64,000 nt of DNA from Paramecium sonneborni. Taxonomy: Eukaryota > Ciliophora > Oligohymenophorea > Peniculida > Parameciidae. Under the pieces are notes generated by a model. That model did not search any database. It worked only from the letters and a program-made list of their open reading frames with translations, and was not told the DNA's origin. Positions 1 through 11,675 of this stretch are shown here, one piece after another. The position numbers were made by a program, and so were the translations under genes. The stretch spans positions 125,914-189,913 of the forward strand of contig CAJJDN010000006.1 of the NCBI GenBank assembly GCA_905182985.1. The letters run 5' to 3'. Numbering within the stretch: the first letter of the stretch is position 1; each line of letters starts with the position of its first letter.

Positions 1-3000
1 AAAGAAATGAATCTCTAATAAATTATTCATCTGTTGATGTAATAGTAGATAAACATTACATAGCATTTTAAATAATTTATTTTTTAAATTATAAAACCCA
101 ATCAAATCTTTTAATCATTGCAGATATAACTGATACACATTCAGTAATCATGTCTTTATGATTTAAACATTCTAAAATGATAGAAAACATTTTTTATAAA
201 AGTGGAGAATCTTCGATATTGTGAATGTTGTGATGTAATAGTTTTATGCTTATAAAATTTACAAGACCATAAATAATAGTACTTGATGTTTTTAATTTAT
301 TTTATTTTATATAAGTAGAGATTGATTATGATCCATAAGAAGGTAATTATATTGACATAATATCTTCCTTAGTAATCTTTTTATAGGTACCTTAACCATA
401 AGTAAAATCTAGATTATGTGTTTATTTTAAAGAATCTGCTAATTTATAGCTAGTTTCACAAATCATCAAATATATGACTTAAACAATATTCTAAACTGAT
501 TAATTATTTATCAATCCTAAATATAAATGTTCAAAAATTAATTTTAATTTACTATGTAAATTATGAGATATCTAATATTAAGTAATATAATAATCTATAG
601 TTCCAATTAATTTAGGTAGAGAATTAACAAAATTAATTAATGAACCAACTATTTTAAAATTTTACATTCCTTTTTTACTCTTAATTTCTTTAGTCTTTTT
701 AGGTAAAGTTTCAGTATCTTTTTCAGTGCATAATCTTCCAAATACTTCATCTAATAATATTTCCATAATTTCTTCTAAACAATTATCAATTTGACCAATT
801 TCAGTTATTTATTCTAATAATAATCCTAAAGTATAAGATAAAACATGATTTTCAAATCCTTATATAAGTATAGATTTCATTTGTATAATAATAAACTTTA
901 AAAATATAGGTCCTATTTTACGACTTAAATCTAATAAACATTTTCTAGTTTCATCTCTTACATCATTATCTTTACTCTTTAATAATCTACATAATTTGCC
1001 AACTAGTTTATTTAATTCAATCATAAAATTTTCAGGTGGTAATTAAATAATTAATTCAGTTAATGATATAGACAGCTAAACTCTATGTTTTTCATCTAAT
1101 AAAAATAAATTTTTTAATGGTAAATATATTTATTTTAATAAAATATTAGATCTATCCTACCATTCTTATATTTCATCTACTGTAATATCAATAATTTGAT
1201 TCCAAAATTAATTTGAAACATCTTTAATTTCTCTAACTTTTGCTAATTCTTTTTCTTATTAAATAAGACTTCTATAACTAAATTCAAAATCAATAATTTA
1301 AGTATTTTATTACTCTTCTTCAATGCTTATATATTATTATAAATAATCTTATAATTTAGATTCTGAATTCATTTATAATCTTTCTTTGATTAATTTTATT
1401 ACATTGAAATTATCATCTTTATTAGAAGCAATTATTGATATAGTTTTAATCAAAGCATTAGATAATTATTATTTATTACTTATCATACTTTTTTCTAATT
1501 TTTTAGTTAATTATTACATTAAACTAATTCTTCTTTCAAAATCAAAATGGCTACAAATATACCCATACATTTAAATAGAAACATCTTATAATGTTAAATA
1601 GTGTGATTTATTTGCATCTGTTAATTTATGTTTATGATTATTCAATTCACCTCCAGCATAAAATATATAAAAGTCTAATAAAGGTAACATTATTTTTGAA
1701 ACTGATTCAATTAATAAAACAGGTATTTACATTAGTCTCTTTTAAATTAATTAAGCTCCTTTTATTCTTTTAATTAATTAAATATCAAAAATTAAATTGA
1801 AGACATTTTAATCTGGATTCTCATTTTCAAATAATACTTTAAATTCACAATAGCCACTATCGTATTATTCTTCAATCATATTTAATGGTTAATTATTTAA
1901 AATTTATTAAGTGTATTCATCAATTTATATGCATAATAAATAATGTTCAAATAATTACAAAGCAGCTTTTACTGAAGTTTCTTCATTCATTTTCATTAAT
2001 TAAATCATCTAAGGTAAATAATTTTATTTTATATATTCTGATTTAATATTCTTACTCAAATAACTCTTAAATATCTCTAATACTGATATTCTAATTGATA
2101 ATTCTTGACTTGTCAAAAGATAAAAACAATTTTATAAAATTAATTCTGTTGTTTTTTTATCATTATGAATTATCTTCTAAAATTATAAACATGCTTCTAA
2201 ACATTTTTCATATTCAATCTCTTCAGTAACATGATTTCTTTAATTCATTGCTTTCAATAATTAAACATCATTTTCATTTAAAGGATATTGTACTTTAAAT
2301 TTAATAGCCATTGAAATTATTACATCTACTATTAGATTTCTAGTTGTTAAATTTTTAACAAGAATCAAGAGTTATGAATATGATTAGAATAATTCAACTA
2401 CTAGATCATATTCAACTATTATATCTTTATCTAAAATGCATTTAATGCAATTATTTAATAATTTACCCATCAAATTATGATTATGTATTTAACTATCATA
2501 TAATTTAGGATTTTTTATTTATTTACTAAATAATATTAAACATTAATTCAGTATAGCATTATTGAATTCTTTTCTATTCATTAAAATTGTATAAATAAGA
2601 TAAATCATATTTAAATCTTTTATCTATTCACTCTCACATTCAATATTAGAGTTAACATTATTCAATAAACAATTAAGTAATTATTCACCATATTATTATG
2701 TAAATAAACAACAAAGTTGATTTGGTTCTATTTCTATTGTGGTAGATGGTTCACTCAATTAATATATTGAATATAAAATACTATTTAATATTTGAATACA
2801 ATTTCTTTAGGCTGAAATCTTTTATGATATTTAATGTTTTAGCTAATGAGCTAATCTTCCATCTTCATCTTGATTCAAATGTATTTATTTTATATAGGTA
2901 AAATCATACAATTAGAAAAATCTACTTAATAACAATTCATGATTTTCACAAATAAATTATTAGTAATCTTTTATTAAACATACACTCTATAACAATTTTA

Positions 3001-6000
3001 AAATTCCAGAAGGTTATGATTTTGAATCAATAACTATTTTTTCAAATCCTTAAATGAATCCATTATCTTCAAAACAAAATTTTAAATTTTCTTAAATCAT
3101 TTCTGTAAAAGATTATTCAGAGTGATATTTATTAACAATTTAGCATAATCTTTTAATTCCAACCTTCCATAATTCTTTCGATAATGATGTTACATTCTCA
3201 TTTTATTTTAATAAAAAAGCATGATTTAATAATTATCTTATTATCTTTATTTACTTTTCTAATTATTATACATTAATTTAATAACCAAATTTTTCTATTA
3301 AATTCTTTAAAATTTTTAAATATTATATTTTAATTTGGATTGGTACTTCATTCAAATCATTATGAAAACCATGATTCTCTTATATTAAATTAATTAATTC
3401 GTTTTATAAGTTTAAATTGCTTAATTGTTCAAATACTGCATTTCTCCTCACTTAAATAGCAGAATTTTTATGCTTTTTTTTATGAAGTTTTTATTTACTA
3501 AATATCTTTGGATATAATACATTTAGAATGTATAATTTAAATTATTCTTATAAATGTTATGGTAAATCTAATTAGAATCTAATTATTTCACCTTTAAATG
3601 TATTACCATTAATCATTTATTCCATACTACTAAAAAATTCATTTATGATTCCGTGATATTCTTATAAATTATTTTAAATTTCAATAAATTTTATATTATT
3701 TAAAGCTATCATTTATGTTTATTCATCATCTTTTAATAACCAATGTTTAAATAATTATATCTATGAGGATTAATATAACATTTTTAAATGAAATTGAGAT
3801 GTTTTATCACCATATCTTCTTTTATAATATTATTCTACTTTAATACAATTAATATCTTCCTCATATTATTATTATAAATATTTTGTTGAAATTTAGAAAA
3901 TTGTTTGTTTGATATTTTGATTTAATTCACAATGTTAAATAGCCTATGCAAATACTTCATCAAAACAAATTTAAGATTCTAATTATTCTTCATCTTATTC
4001 TAGATAGCAATGTTTATCTAAATAAGAAAGACTACATTTTTAATATTCTTAGGGTGTAATCAAAAATATTCTCAATATACTTTAAATATCACATTTTGAT
4101 AAAACTGAGGTTAATAGCTCTCTTATTGTTTATCTAACAAGAAAAAATTTAGTGAATGCAAGTCCAAAAGCATATCTTTCAATTTATTTTACATTTATGC
4201 TTTTATTTAATAAATTCTTAAGATTAATTATTGAGTTTTTAATTCTTCTTTCATTATCAATATTAATCTTCTCACTATCAATATCTATCATTAGCTATAA
4301 TTATTCAGAATTCTCTAATTCAAATAATTTTTATGCACAAATTAATCTAATTTATCTCTTTCTACTCATTAATCCAATCTCTAACAAATTTTTTGGAATA
4401 TTTGTTAACAAAGTAAAAAATTCTTTTGTTTATAAATTTAATCTACTGAATAAATTATAAATTGTTCTATTTAATTCTAATTATTTAATTTCTGGATTCT
4501 ACAATATTTTTATAATTATCCCATCTTCTAATGATTTATTATCTTAATTTTATTCTGCATATAGTAATTCAACTTCTTCACTTATTTCCAATTTTATTGA
4601 ACTTAACTTTTCAATATTGTTAATTATTAGAGTATAATCTATTTTTTGTTCATTAGATTATATATTATTATTTAATATATGTAGGGTAGCTTACAATTTG
4701 TTTATTATTTATTATTTAATCTCTGTTGGAAATTCTACCATTTGGATTAATTTACATAAAGAGAGAACATAGAAATTATTGTCTGTGCATAAAAGTTTAC
4801 TAAATAATTCAGAAGTATATAATTTATCTAATTAATCAGGTGTTAATTTATCAATACAATGAATTTCATCTAATTTCAATAATAAGATTAATGCTTCCTC
4901 TTTTTATTAGAATAATTATTAAAATGTTGATGCAATTAATAGTTTATAAATATTAGAACTCTGATGAATTGGTTATTATAAGATTATTTCAACAATATTT
5001 GAAAATTCTTCAATTGTTATCTAATTTAACATTTTATTGACAAACAATTTATTTGAAATGATTATCTCTTCGATCTATAAATTATGAAGTCTCAATAAAT
5101 ATCCAATTGATTCAGGATTATTAACAAATGTTATAACTTCATTTATAATTTATGGTGTAGCTTTTTTTCTATTATTTTTAAATAGTTCAATTAAAATTGC
5201 TTAATCCAGAGATTAAGTTCTTAATTTTAAATCTTTGAATACTTCTAATAAACTAATCATGATTTTAGGAGATTAATGAGAAACCTCTGTAGCATTTTGA
5301 ATTAAAACTATATAAAATTATTAAATAAGATCGTTATTTTATGTTTTCCAAATTTCATCAATTACTTTGAATGTATTTTAAGCTAAGTATCCTTTGATGG
5401 ATTGAATAGATATAAAGATAGAATAACTAAGTTATTTAGGATTAACAATATTCAAAGCTCTATGAATAAGTGATCGATTTTTTCTAAATAAATAACCAAC
5501 AGATTCAGATGCTAATTTTTTAATAATGTTAAATTTTGAAGAGAAACACACTTCTTACATAAGATTAATAAAAGGTTCAAATTAATCTATCAATACTTTT
5601 TCTAAATATTTAATTGCATATGCAATAAACAAGAAACTCTTTTCTAAGTGTTCTACTTATTCAATATCAATTTAAGATAGAATTTCTCTAATAGTTTTTT
5701 CTAAATATGGATAAAATTCTTCTCTGGTATCTTTAATTAAATAAGGTAAGGTGTCTAATACTAAATTTTTGCTACTCTATTATGGTTAGAATAAGTACTT
5801 TTTCTTTCAAATAAATGTAAGCAATATCAAGTAATTATCTTAAATTAACTAAAATTTAAGGCAAGGATTATGCATAATTATATGATTCATTCATAAACTT
5901 TTTTTCCATTAATGTAGCTTTGTATATAGAATAAATGTATACATAATGTGCTTCGTTTTAATTCAATGATATCTCTAAAATAACAACCAGAAATATCAGA

Positions 6001-6201
6001 TTTAGTTTCAATATGAATATCTTCAATTCTACGTTAAAGATTAATATCAATTTCTTCTCTCTATTATTTAGTTGTTTTGAATCTATGTCTTTTATCAACT
6101 TTCTCTTCTAAGTGGTAGTGTCGGATAACTCTGGCTGCTTACTTTGGTTCCTGTAGTGTTTCTTTTTTTGATTGACGCTTTGTAGGAATATATTTAACCA
6201 T
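1..6201 (-). CDS. UTP20: UTP20-like small-subunit processome HEAT protein (C-terminus cut by window edge)
   Basis: The reverse strand is almost continuously open with TAA/TAG = Gln from an ATG at 6201 to the left edge, giving over 2,000 residues so far. UTP20 proteins are usually about 2,500-2,800 residues, so the C-terminus lies outside. The N-terminal stretch RHRFKTTKQQREEIDINLQRRI-like (first about 60 residues) resembles the RFxxFxERxxxxxIDxxHRI segment near the start of UTP20. Near residues 230-250 the segment IKKLASESVGYLFRKN matches the RNFAAESFxFLxRK segment of UTP20. The rest is helical, Leu/Ile/Asn-rich and compatible with HEAT repeats. In yeast and human, UTP20 is a nucleolar component of the U3 snoRNP/SSU processome needed for 18S rRNA maturation. 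A frame change near 5,900-5,830 is probably a mini-intron I did not place exactly. The family call rests on the two N-terminal matches; the length supports it. Confidence 0.7.
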
Positions 6202-6655
6202 AAATTAATAATTTAAGAGTGAATGATCATAATGCAATATTTTAATAAACTTTTTATAATTTAATTTAATTCAATATATTATGTATAATCATATAGATAT
6301 TAGATTGTAAATCTAAATAGATTTAAGTATCACTGATATTATTTAAAATGTTAATAAACAATTGTTTACTATTTTATGAAATTTAAATAAAAATTGTATT
6401 GAATCATGAGTAATATTTATTTAGGATCCAAATGAATTGGTTTATTAATAAAAAATAAAGAATTATTAATAGATTTTTAAAAAATAAATAATAATAAAAA
6501 TAATCATATCGATATAAAATATAGATGAAAAAAGAGAAATAAAGAAGAAAGTTGAAATTTAAATAAAGAACATTTAAAGATGAATAATCTGAAGCTTTAT
6601 AACGCAAGATTAATGCGGGTAAAAAATATAATTAATAATTAAAAAGAGGCGGGTA
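6202..6655. other. Intergenic, divergent promoter region between UTP20-like and MTA1-like genes
   Basis: AT-rich gap of about 450 bp between two divergently oriented start codons. A reverse-strand open frame at 6404-6607 has no domain resemblance and low-complexity Tyr/Phe/Leu content typical of random AT-rich sequence, so I do not call it a gene. I see no tRNA-like structure or repeat. Confidence 0.5.
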
Positions 6656-7763
6656 ATGCAATAAGAAGAATAGCTAAAGAAGAAATCAAAGTTAGTTATA
6701 GATAATGTAAGTTGATATTAGAATGTAGTCTGATGATGAGGAGATCTGTAAAAAAGTGAAATTAGAAGATCCTTCTTATTCAGAAGAAGAAGAGGAAGTT
6801 GTAGATGTTGAGGAATTAGAGGAATCAGAGGAAGAAGAAAAAGGAAAGAAAATTAAGAAATAAGAGTATATTGAGGTAATTTTAGAAATTTTAAGTAACA
6901 GGATGAAGATTATATATATGTTGACAAATTGCCAAATTCAGAAGCAATGTTAAAAGATTTGAAAAAATAAGTAGAGTAAAAAATAAAACACTATAAAATG
7001 AAATATATATAAGAATATCATGAGAATCATACAAAATCGAGTTTTGTTAATAATGATGCAATTCCAATTTGCACTGATGTTAGACTAATGGATTTTTAAG
7101 TATTTTTAATTAGTGATAATTTAAGAAATTAAGAGATGAGTAATTTAAAATAGCAGGATAATTATTTGATGTAATAATGATGGATCCACCATGGTAATTG
7201 TCAAGTTCATAACCATCAAGAGGAGTTGCTATTGCATATTCTTCATTGGCTGATGAAAATATTAGTAAAATGCCTATTGAAACATTATAAGACAATGGTA
7301 TTATATTAATATGGTAAAATTATAAATTTATTATTATTTAGGACTATTAATGCTAAATATAAGGTAACTTGTAAGTTAATTGAATAATGGGGTTATAAGT
7401 TAATTGATGAAATTATATGGTGTAAGAAGACAGTCAATGGTAAAATTGCTAAAGGACATGGATTTTATTTATAACATGCAAAAGAAAATTGTTTAATTGG
7501 TGTTAAAGTAGATTTTTAACTTTTTAATTTTAGGGTGATATCAATTTCTAAACTAACAGATTTAAATAAGGTGTGGCTAGTGATGTTATTTTTAGTGAAA
7601 GAAGAGGTTAAAGTTAAAAACCAGAGGAAATATATTAATATGTTGAATAATTAGTTCCAAATGGTATTTTTATATATAAATATGTTTAGGATATTATTTG
7701 GAGATATTTGGAAGAAGAAATAATGTAAGAAAGAATTGGGTAACCATTGGAAATGAATTATGA
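6656..7763 (+). CDS. MTA1: MT-A70 family N6-adenine methyltransferase, ciliate MTA1 (AMT1) type
   Basis: Start ATG at 6656. A 22-nt intron (6707-6728) and several further mini-introns (starting near 6876, 7100, 7312, 7505 and 7661) must be removed to keep frame; stop TGA at 7761. An acidic Glu/Asp-rich N-terminus (about residues 18-60) precedes a helical linker and the SAM-dependent MT-A70 domain. The catalytic motif DPPW is seen in FDVIMMDPPWQLSSSQPS. Further landmarks are AIAYSSLADE, WCKKTVNGKIAKGHGF, VIFSERRGQSQKPEEI and the terminal NWVTIGNEL. This landmark order is that of ciliate MTA1, the subunit of the MTA1-MTA9 complex that deposits N6-methyladenine on DNA at ApT sites in Tetrahymena and Oxytricha, rather than METTL3/14 RNA writers. 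All key residues are present, so it is probably active. The partner subunit and DNA-binding subunits are not in the window. Confidence 0.88.
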
Positions 7764-7843
7764 TATATTCTGTCTATGGTCATTTTCATTTAATATGTCT
7801 CTATTCTTTTACTTCTAAATTATTAATATATTATCTAATTAGT

Positions 7844-8447
7844 ATGGGCTCTATTTGTATTTGTCAATCAAAAGCAAATTAAAATTCAATCAAAACTAAA
7901 ATTGTTATTGTGGGTTTAGAATCTAGTGGAAAAACAGCTTTATTTGAATATATTAGAATAGGAAATTTTGTATAAACTGAACCAACAGAAGGTAACCATT
8001 ATAATTATATGTTGAGGCTATAATGTGAATTTTAATAATAAAGACTTTTTGATATTTGATCTAGCAGGTAAAACACCTAATTTGTGGTAACATTATTATC
8101 AAAATACGGATGGAATAATATTTATGATAGATTCTACAAATAAAGGCAAACTATAAGAAGTAAAATAATAACTTATCAAATTAAATCGAGACATAGAATT
8201 TCTGAATGTAAGAATAATATTTAATTAGATAGGAGTTTTGATTTTGTTTAATAAGTAAGACCTTGAACATTTAGATTTTTAAGTTTTATTAGAAGAATGT
8301 GGAGTTGAAAAGAATTTACAATTTCAGAAAGCTTGGTAAATGTGTAGTTGTAAAACTGGAGAAGGTATTGAAGAAGGAATTAAAAAGCTTGTATTTTTAA
8401 TTAAGAAATAGTAGACAACGGTTCAAAATTAGTAATAGATCACATGA
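7844..8447 (+). CDS. ARF-like small GTPase
   Basis: The reading starts at ATG 7844 with MGSICIC. Gly2 is a potential N-myristoylation site and Cys5/Cys7 possible palmitoylation sites. The P-loop is GLESSGKT, switch II/G3 is DLAGK (DxxGQ in most ARFs), G4 is NKQD and G5 is SCKTGEGI. Two mini-introns interrupt it, beginning about 7992 and 8208. The product is about 185 residues, close to ARF/ARL size, with a short Gln-rich tail (TAG/TAA codons) before TGA at 8445. ARF/ARL proteins recruit effectors to membranes in GTP-bound form. Lys in place of Gln in the G3 motif is a departure that usually lowers GTP hydrolysis; ARL subtype cannot be decided. The gene lies 80 bp downstream of the MTA1-like gene on the same strand. 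Confidence 0.82.
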
Positions 8448-9185
8448 ATTATGATTAATTAATAACATATGTTAAACTATAAAATCTAACAATTAATTAA
8501 ATGACAAATAAGAGAAAATAAATTCATTATTGGTACCAATAACATTTGTATTTTCATTGAATAATTTAGTCTATAAATTTTTACATACTAGAATAATTGA
8601 TTGTATAAGATTTATGCATTTTAACTGTAAGTATTTACATAAAACTGAGGCTTTTCATATGATTGTAGGGGACGCAAGTTATTTCATATTTTACTTTGTT
8701 TTGAAGAGGAAAGCTGAATAAAACAAGGGGGATAAAAGATATTTTCAATTTCAGCATTGTTTGATGGAATAATATCATATAGTAACATATAGCCTTATTT
8801 CATTCCATCATCTATATTATTTTAAATGTTGCATGAATTAAAAATCTAGACAGTAACAGCTTTATTTTAAAAATTTGTACTCAAGAAATAATTCTCAAAA
8901 TAAAATTATGGTGAATAAATAACAAAATTTATCTTTTGTAAATCATCTTAATGCCTGCAAAACATCAAAATATTGTTATCTAGTGTCTGAAAATATTTTG
9001 CAATCATTACTTTTTTTATAAAAATAAAGTCAATTTCAGAAACCTCATTTTTTACTTAAAAATTTTGTTATTTATTCACCATAATTTTATTAAAAATTTG
9101 GAATTCTTAGAGAGAGATTAGGTATACCCATAGTTGGATTTTCAAACTTTTTATTTAGAAGATCAAAGAATGATATTTTAGTTAA
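8448..9185. other. Gene-poor gap carrying inverted repeats
   Basis: No convincing gene. The forward open frame 8530-8721 has no recognisable similarity. The gap contains a weaker hairpin around 8762-8811 (GATGGAAT...ATTCCATC) and the perfect 32-bp inverted repeat listed separately. Confidence 0.5.
8899..9091. repeat. Perfect 32-bp inverted repeat with 129-bp spacer (MITE/IES-remnant-like)
   Basis: The 32 bases at 8899-8930 are the exact reverse complement of 9060-9091. The spacer contains a second, imperfect inverted pair around GCAAAACATCAAAATATT / AATATTTTGC (about 8957-9044). A 32-bp perfect match is well beyond chance even in AT-rich DNA. The whole 193-bp unit would fold into a long stem-loop, or it could be a small non-autonomous element with terminal inverted repeats. 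There is no transposase and I could not identify a clear target-site duplication. Confidence 0.75.
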
Positions 9186-9506
9186 GAAATAAAATTAATA
9201 GCAATAGTTTTAATTATAGTATCCCATTTTACTTTAGCAGATCAATATATATTAAAAGATAGATTATTTCAAAAACTAAATTTTTAAGTATTTTATGTAG
9301 AAGATTATGAAGGAATGTGGGGTTTATTATACTTTGGTGTTGTAATGGCAATTCTTAATTTTAAACCAAGTAATTTTAAAGTAGGATATGTTTTTTATAA
9401 TGATTAAGAAAATTTGGAATGTAGAGACGTATTATTTTAACAATTAAGAGATGATGCATGTTCATCAGCAGGGTATACCTAGTTTTGCATTATTTAATAT
9501 ATTTGA
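9186..9506 (+). CDS. SLC35F6-like (drug/metabolite transporter superfamily) fragment, possibly decayed
   Basis: This frame is open from 9186 to a TGA at 9504. It contains a transmembrane helix (EIKLIAIVLIIVSHFTLADQ) followed by YILKDRLFQKLN and VEDYEGMWGLLYFGVV. The ADQYI-x-E/K-x-x-L-x-K-x-N ... GxEGxxG arrangement is characteristic of the middle of SLC35F6-type solute carriers of Golgi/lysosomal membranes. I could not find the first half of the protein upstream. Downstream to about 9820 plausible membrane segments occur in shifting frames. Either several mini-introns were missed or the locus is a pseudogene. The core match is good; the gene model is poor. Confidence 0.45.
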
Positions 9507-9833
9507 TGAAAATGATAGAAATATATTTCTGTATTAACTCTAAATTATTAGAACATTTTTAAAATAAGGTATAGGATTAATAGTAAAAGCTATACTTCTT
9601 AATTGTGTTTATCAATAACAAAAAATTTTGATATAAAGCTTAAAGAGTATGGGGAAAAACATCAAAATAGACTAATTTGATCGAATTAATTAGATTTGTT
9701 TTATTAGTGTTAAGTAACTTAATATTAAGAAAGGTTGAAAATTTAATCTGTTAAAGATAGAGAAAGAGTATTGTTAGAGGAATCATGCTTAATAATAATT
9801 ATTTTTTAGATATATCTAATTTTATGATTGATA

Positions 9834-10684
9834 TCAAATTTATCCTGTTTATCTAACACTAGATGTACCTGTTCTAATTGTTGATCTTGTAACTGTGGTA
9901 GTTGCAACCTATAAATAATAATATAATATATGTACTTTAGCTTGTTATTTCTTTAATGCTTCTAATTCAATTTCTACATTCATCAACTTCTCTTATGCTT
10001 CACTATAATCATGATTAACCTCTTAGAACTTTCTTTTCCATATTTCAGCTTCATTATTATTTTATGTCACTCTTTCAGTTATTAATGTACTCTCTTATGC
10101 TTATTATAATTCTAATTGTAGATGCTAGTTTTCTTCTTCTAATTCTTTTATCTAATTATAATGATTATTATTATTTTATACTCTTGCATAATCTATTTCC
10201 TTTACTACTTTTATTTCCTTCTTCTTTTCCAATTCTTTTATTACTGATTATAAATATAAGCATTCCTCTCTCCAAGGTTACTCTATTTCCTCTCTTGATA
10301 CTATTACAACAGATACAACCATCTATTATTTTGTACAACATTAAAATTCATTATTATTGACAACCTATGATTAACTTACTCCACTTCCAAGATTATTTAT
10401 TTAGAAACTTTGTCCTGGATTTATTACAGAACATGATCTGTAATTTGTATTTAATACCCTGCTTGCATATGAATTATATTTCTCCTTTTTATGCCAAAAT
10501 TAGTAAGCTTCTGGTCTCTCTATTTTCTTAACTGCATAATCTTCCCTTAACAATGTTGGTTCTGTCGTGTATGATGTATACTACTAATTACTAACAAACT
10601 TACTTATTTTACAGTCTCAGGTTGCTATGTTGTTATTTGCCTCTCTATAAAAGATTCTTATTTCGTTGAGATAAATGTGCTCAT
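9834..10684 (-). CDS. Coiled-coil protein of unknown function
   Basis: ATG at 10684, TGA at 9834-9836. A mini-intron starts after codon 27 and a second, 27-nt intron lies at 9909-9935. The product is about 265 residues: a Ser/Thr/Gln-rich head (MSTFISTKQESFIERQ), a middle with EAYQFWHKKEKYNSY, then a long heptad-like coiled coil (about residues 130-230, for example KELEEENQHLQLELQQAQ). The tail is Thr/Ser/Arg-rich (TTTVTRSTIRTGTSSVR). The coiled coil with a basic Ser/Thr tail is compatible with a cytoskeletal or epiplasm-associated protein, but I do not recognise the family. Confidence 0.65.
9909..9935 (-). other. 27-nt intron without in-frame stop
   Basis: GTA...TAG interval of 27 nt in the coiled-coil gene. 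Its length is a multiple of three and it contains no in-frame TGA, so retention would be silent to nonsense-mediated decay. It could equally be coding, adding nine Ile/Leu/Tyr-rich residues. Confidence 0.45.
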
Positions 10685-10743
10685 ATCTTCAAAAAAACAA
10701 AAATTAATTAATTTACTAATTATTTATATATCAATCAATCTCT

Positions 10744-11223
10744 TCATAAATCCTCTTCATTCTATTTCATACAATCTAAATTTTATTATTAATACAATCT
10801 CTCTTCTCTCCTATTTAGTATTTTCTAATATTTTAGCATATGCTACTATTTCATCATTTAATCTTAACAAAATCTAATAATTTTGCTGTCAACTCAATTC
10901 TTAAGGTTTACAATGTTTTCATAAATAATTATCCTTGATTTAATTTTATATTATCTTTGGAAAAATCATTTACAAACCGTATTAGTTTATCTTAATTTCA
11001 ATTAACGTTTTAAATACAAATAATAATCCTGTTCGTTTTAATATTTAATAAGAATTTCATTCTTTAGAAAATGATTAATCTTCAAGAATTAAATCACTTT
11101 TATCAAATGCCAGTTTAAAGATTTTAAGACCAATTTATTATTTTTTATTGAATAATTTTAGCTATCCAATACTTTGGGTTTCTTATCATGAATATTTAAA
11201 ATATAAAAATTCTAACTTGTCAT
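10744..11223 (-). CDS. Small hypothetical protein, three exons
   Basis: ATG at 11223 gives MTSQNFYILNIHDKKPK. An intron of 19 nt near 10975-10957 and one of 23 nt near 10860-10838 restore a single frame ending at TGA 10744-10746. The product is about 145 residues, basic and helical, ending in a Gln/Glu/Arg-rich segment (KILNRREERLYQQQN). No family is recognised. It lies 59 bp upstream of the coiled-coil gene at 9834-10684 in the same orientation. Without the introns the frame breaks after about 85 codons. Confidence 0.5.
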
Positions 11224-11675
11224 AAATTAAATATTGTTAGAAAACTGATAGAGAGACAAAATAATAATTTATTTTTGATATGTATGCGTTAGATCTTAAA
11301 CTCCATCAATTTTATAAAAAAAATACATGAATAAATCAATAAATAATCTTCTATCTATTAAAATTTAATTACTAGTATATTGATTTGTATTATTTTAGGT
11401 GTAAACAATTAATTGTTAGAAATTTTATTTTGATTATAAACAAGTTCAAGTTGCAATCTCTTTAATAATAACTAAATTTATTTTAATTAAGATGTTTTAA
11501 TAGTTTTTCATATCAAACGATTGTTACATAAATAAAGTTAGGAGATAAGAAATATTGAAATTGAATAGGTTTTAGTTTTATAATAATTAAAAAATTTCTT
11601 GCTTAATAGAAAGTTATGGTGTTAATTTATTTTTCATTAATAGTAATAGCAAGAATTAAATTAAGAAATAGTGAA
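11224..11675. other. Divergent intergenic region
   Basis: About 450 bp of AT-rich sequence between divergent start codons at 11223 (-) and 11676 (+). No gene or repeat seen. Confidence 0.4.

Noticed and set aside
1386..1773. Forward open frames of 62 and 60 codons
   Set aside because: They lie antisense to the UTP20-like coding sequence and are low-complexity Leu/Ile/Tyr/Lys shadows.
4152..4460. Forward 102-codon open frame
   Set aside because: Antisense to the UTP20-like gene; hydrophobic Leu/Ile/Ser composition is what the opposite strand of helical coding DNA gives here.
8530..8721. Forward 63-codon ORF in the gap after the GTPase
   Set aside because: No motif, no homology and no consistent upstream or downstream exon; consistent with chance.
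10064..10360. Forward 98-codon hydrophobic ORF
   Set aside because: Antisense of the coiled-coil gene at 9834-10684.
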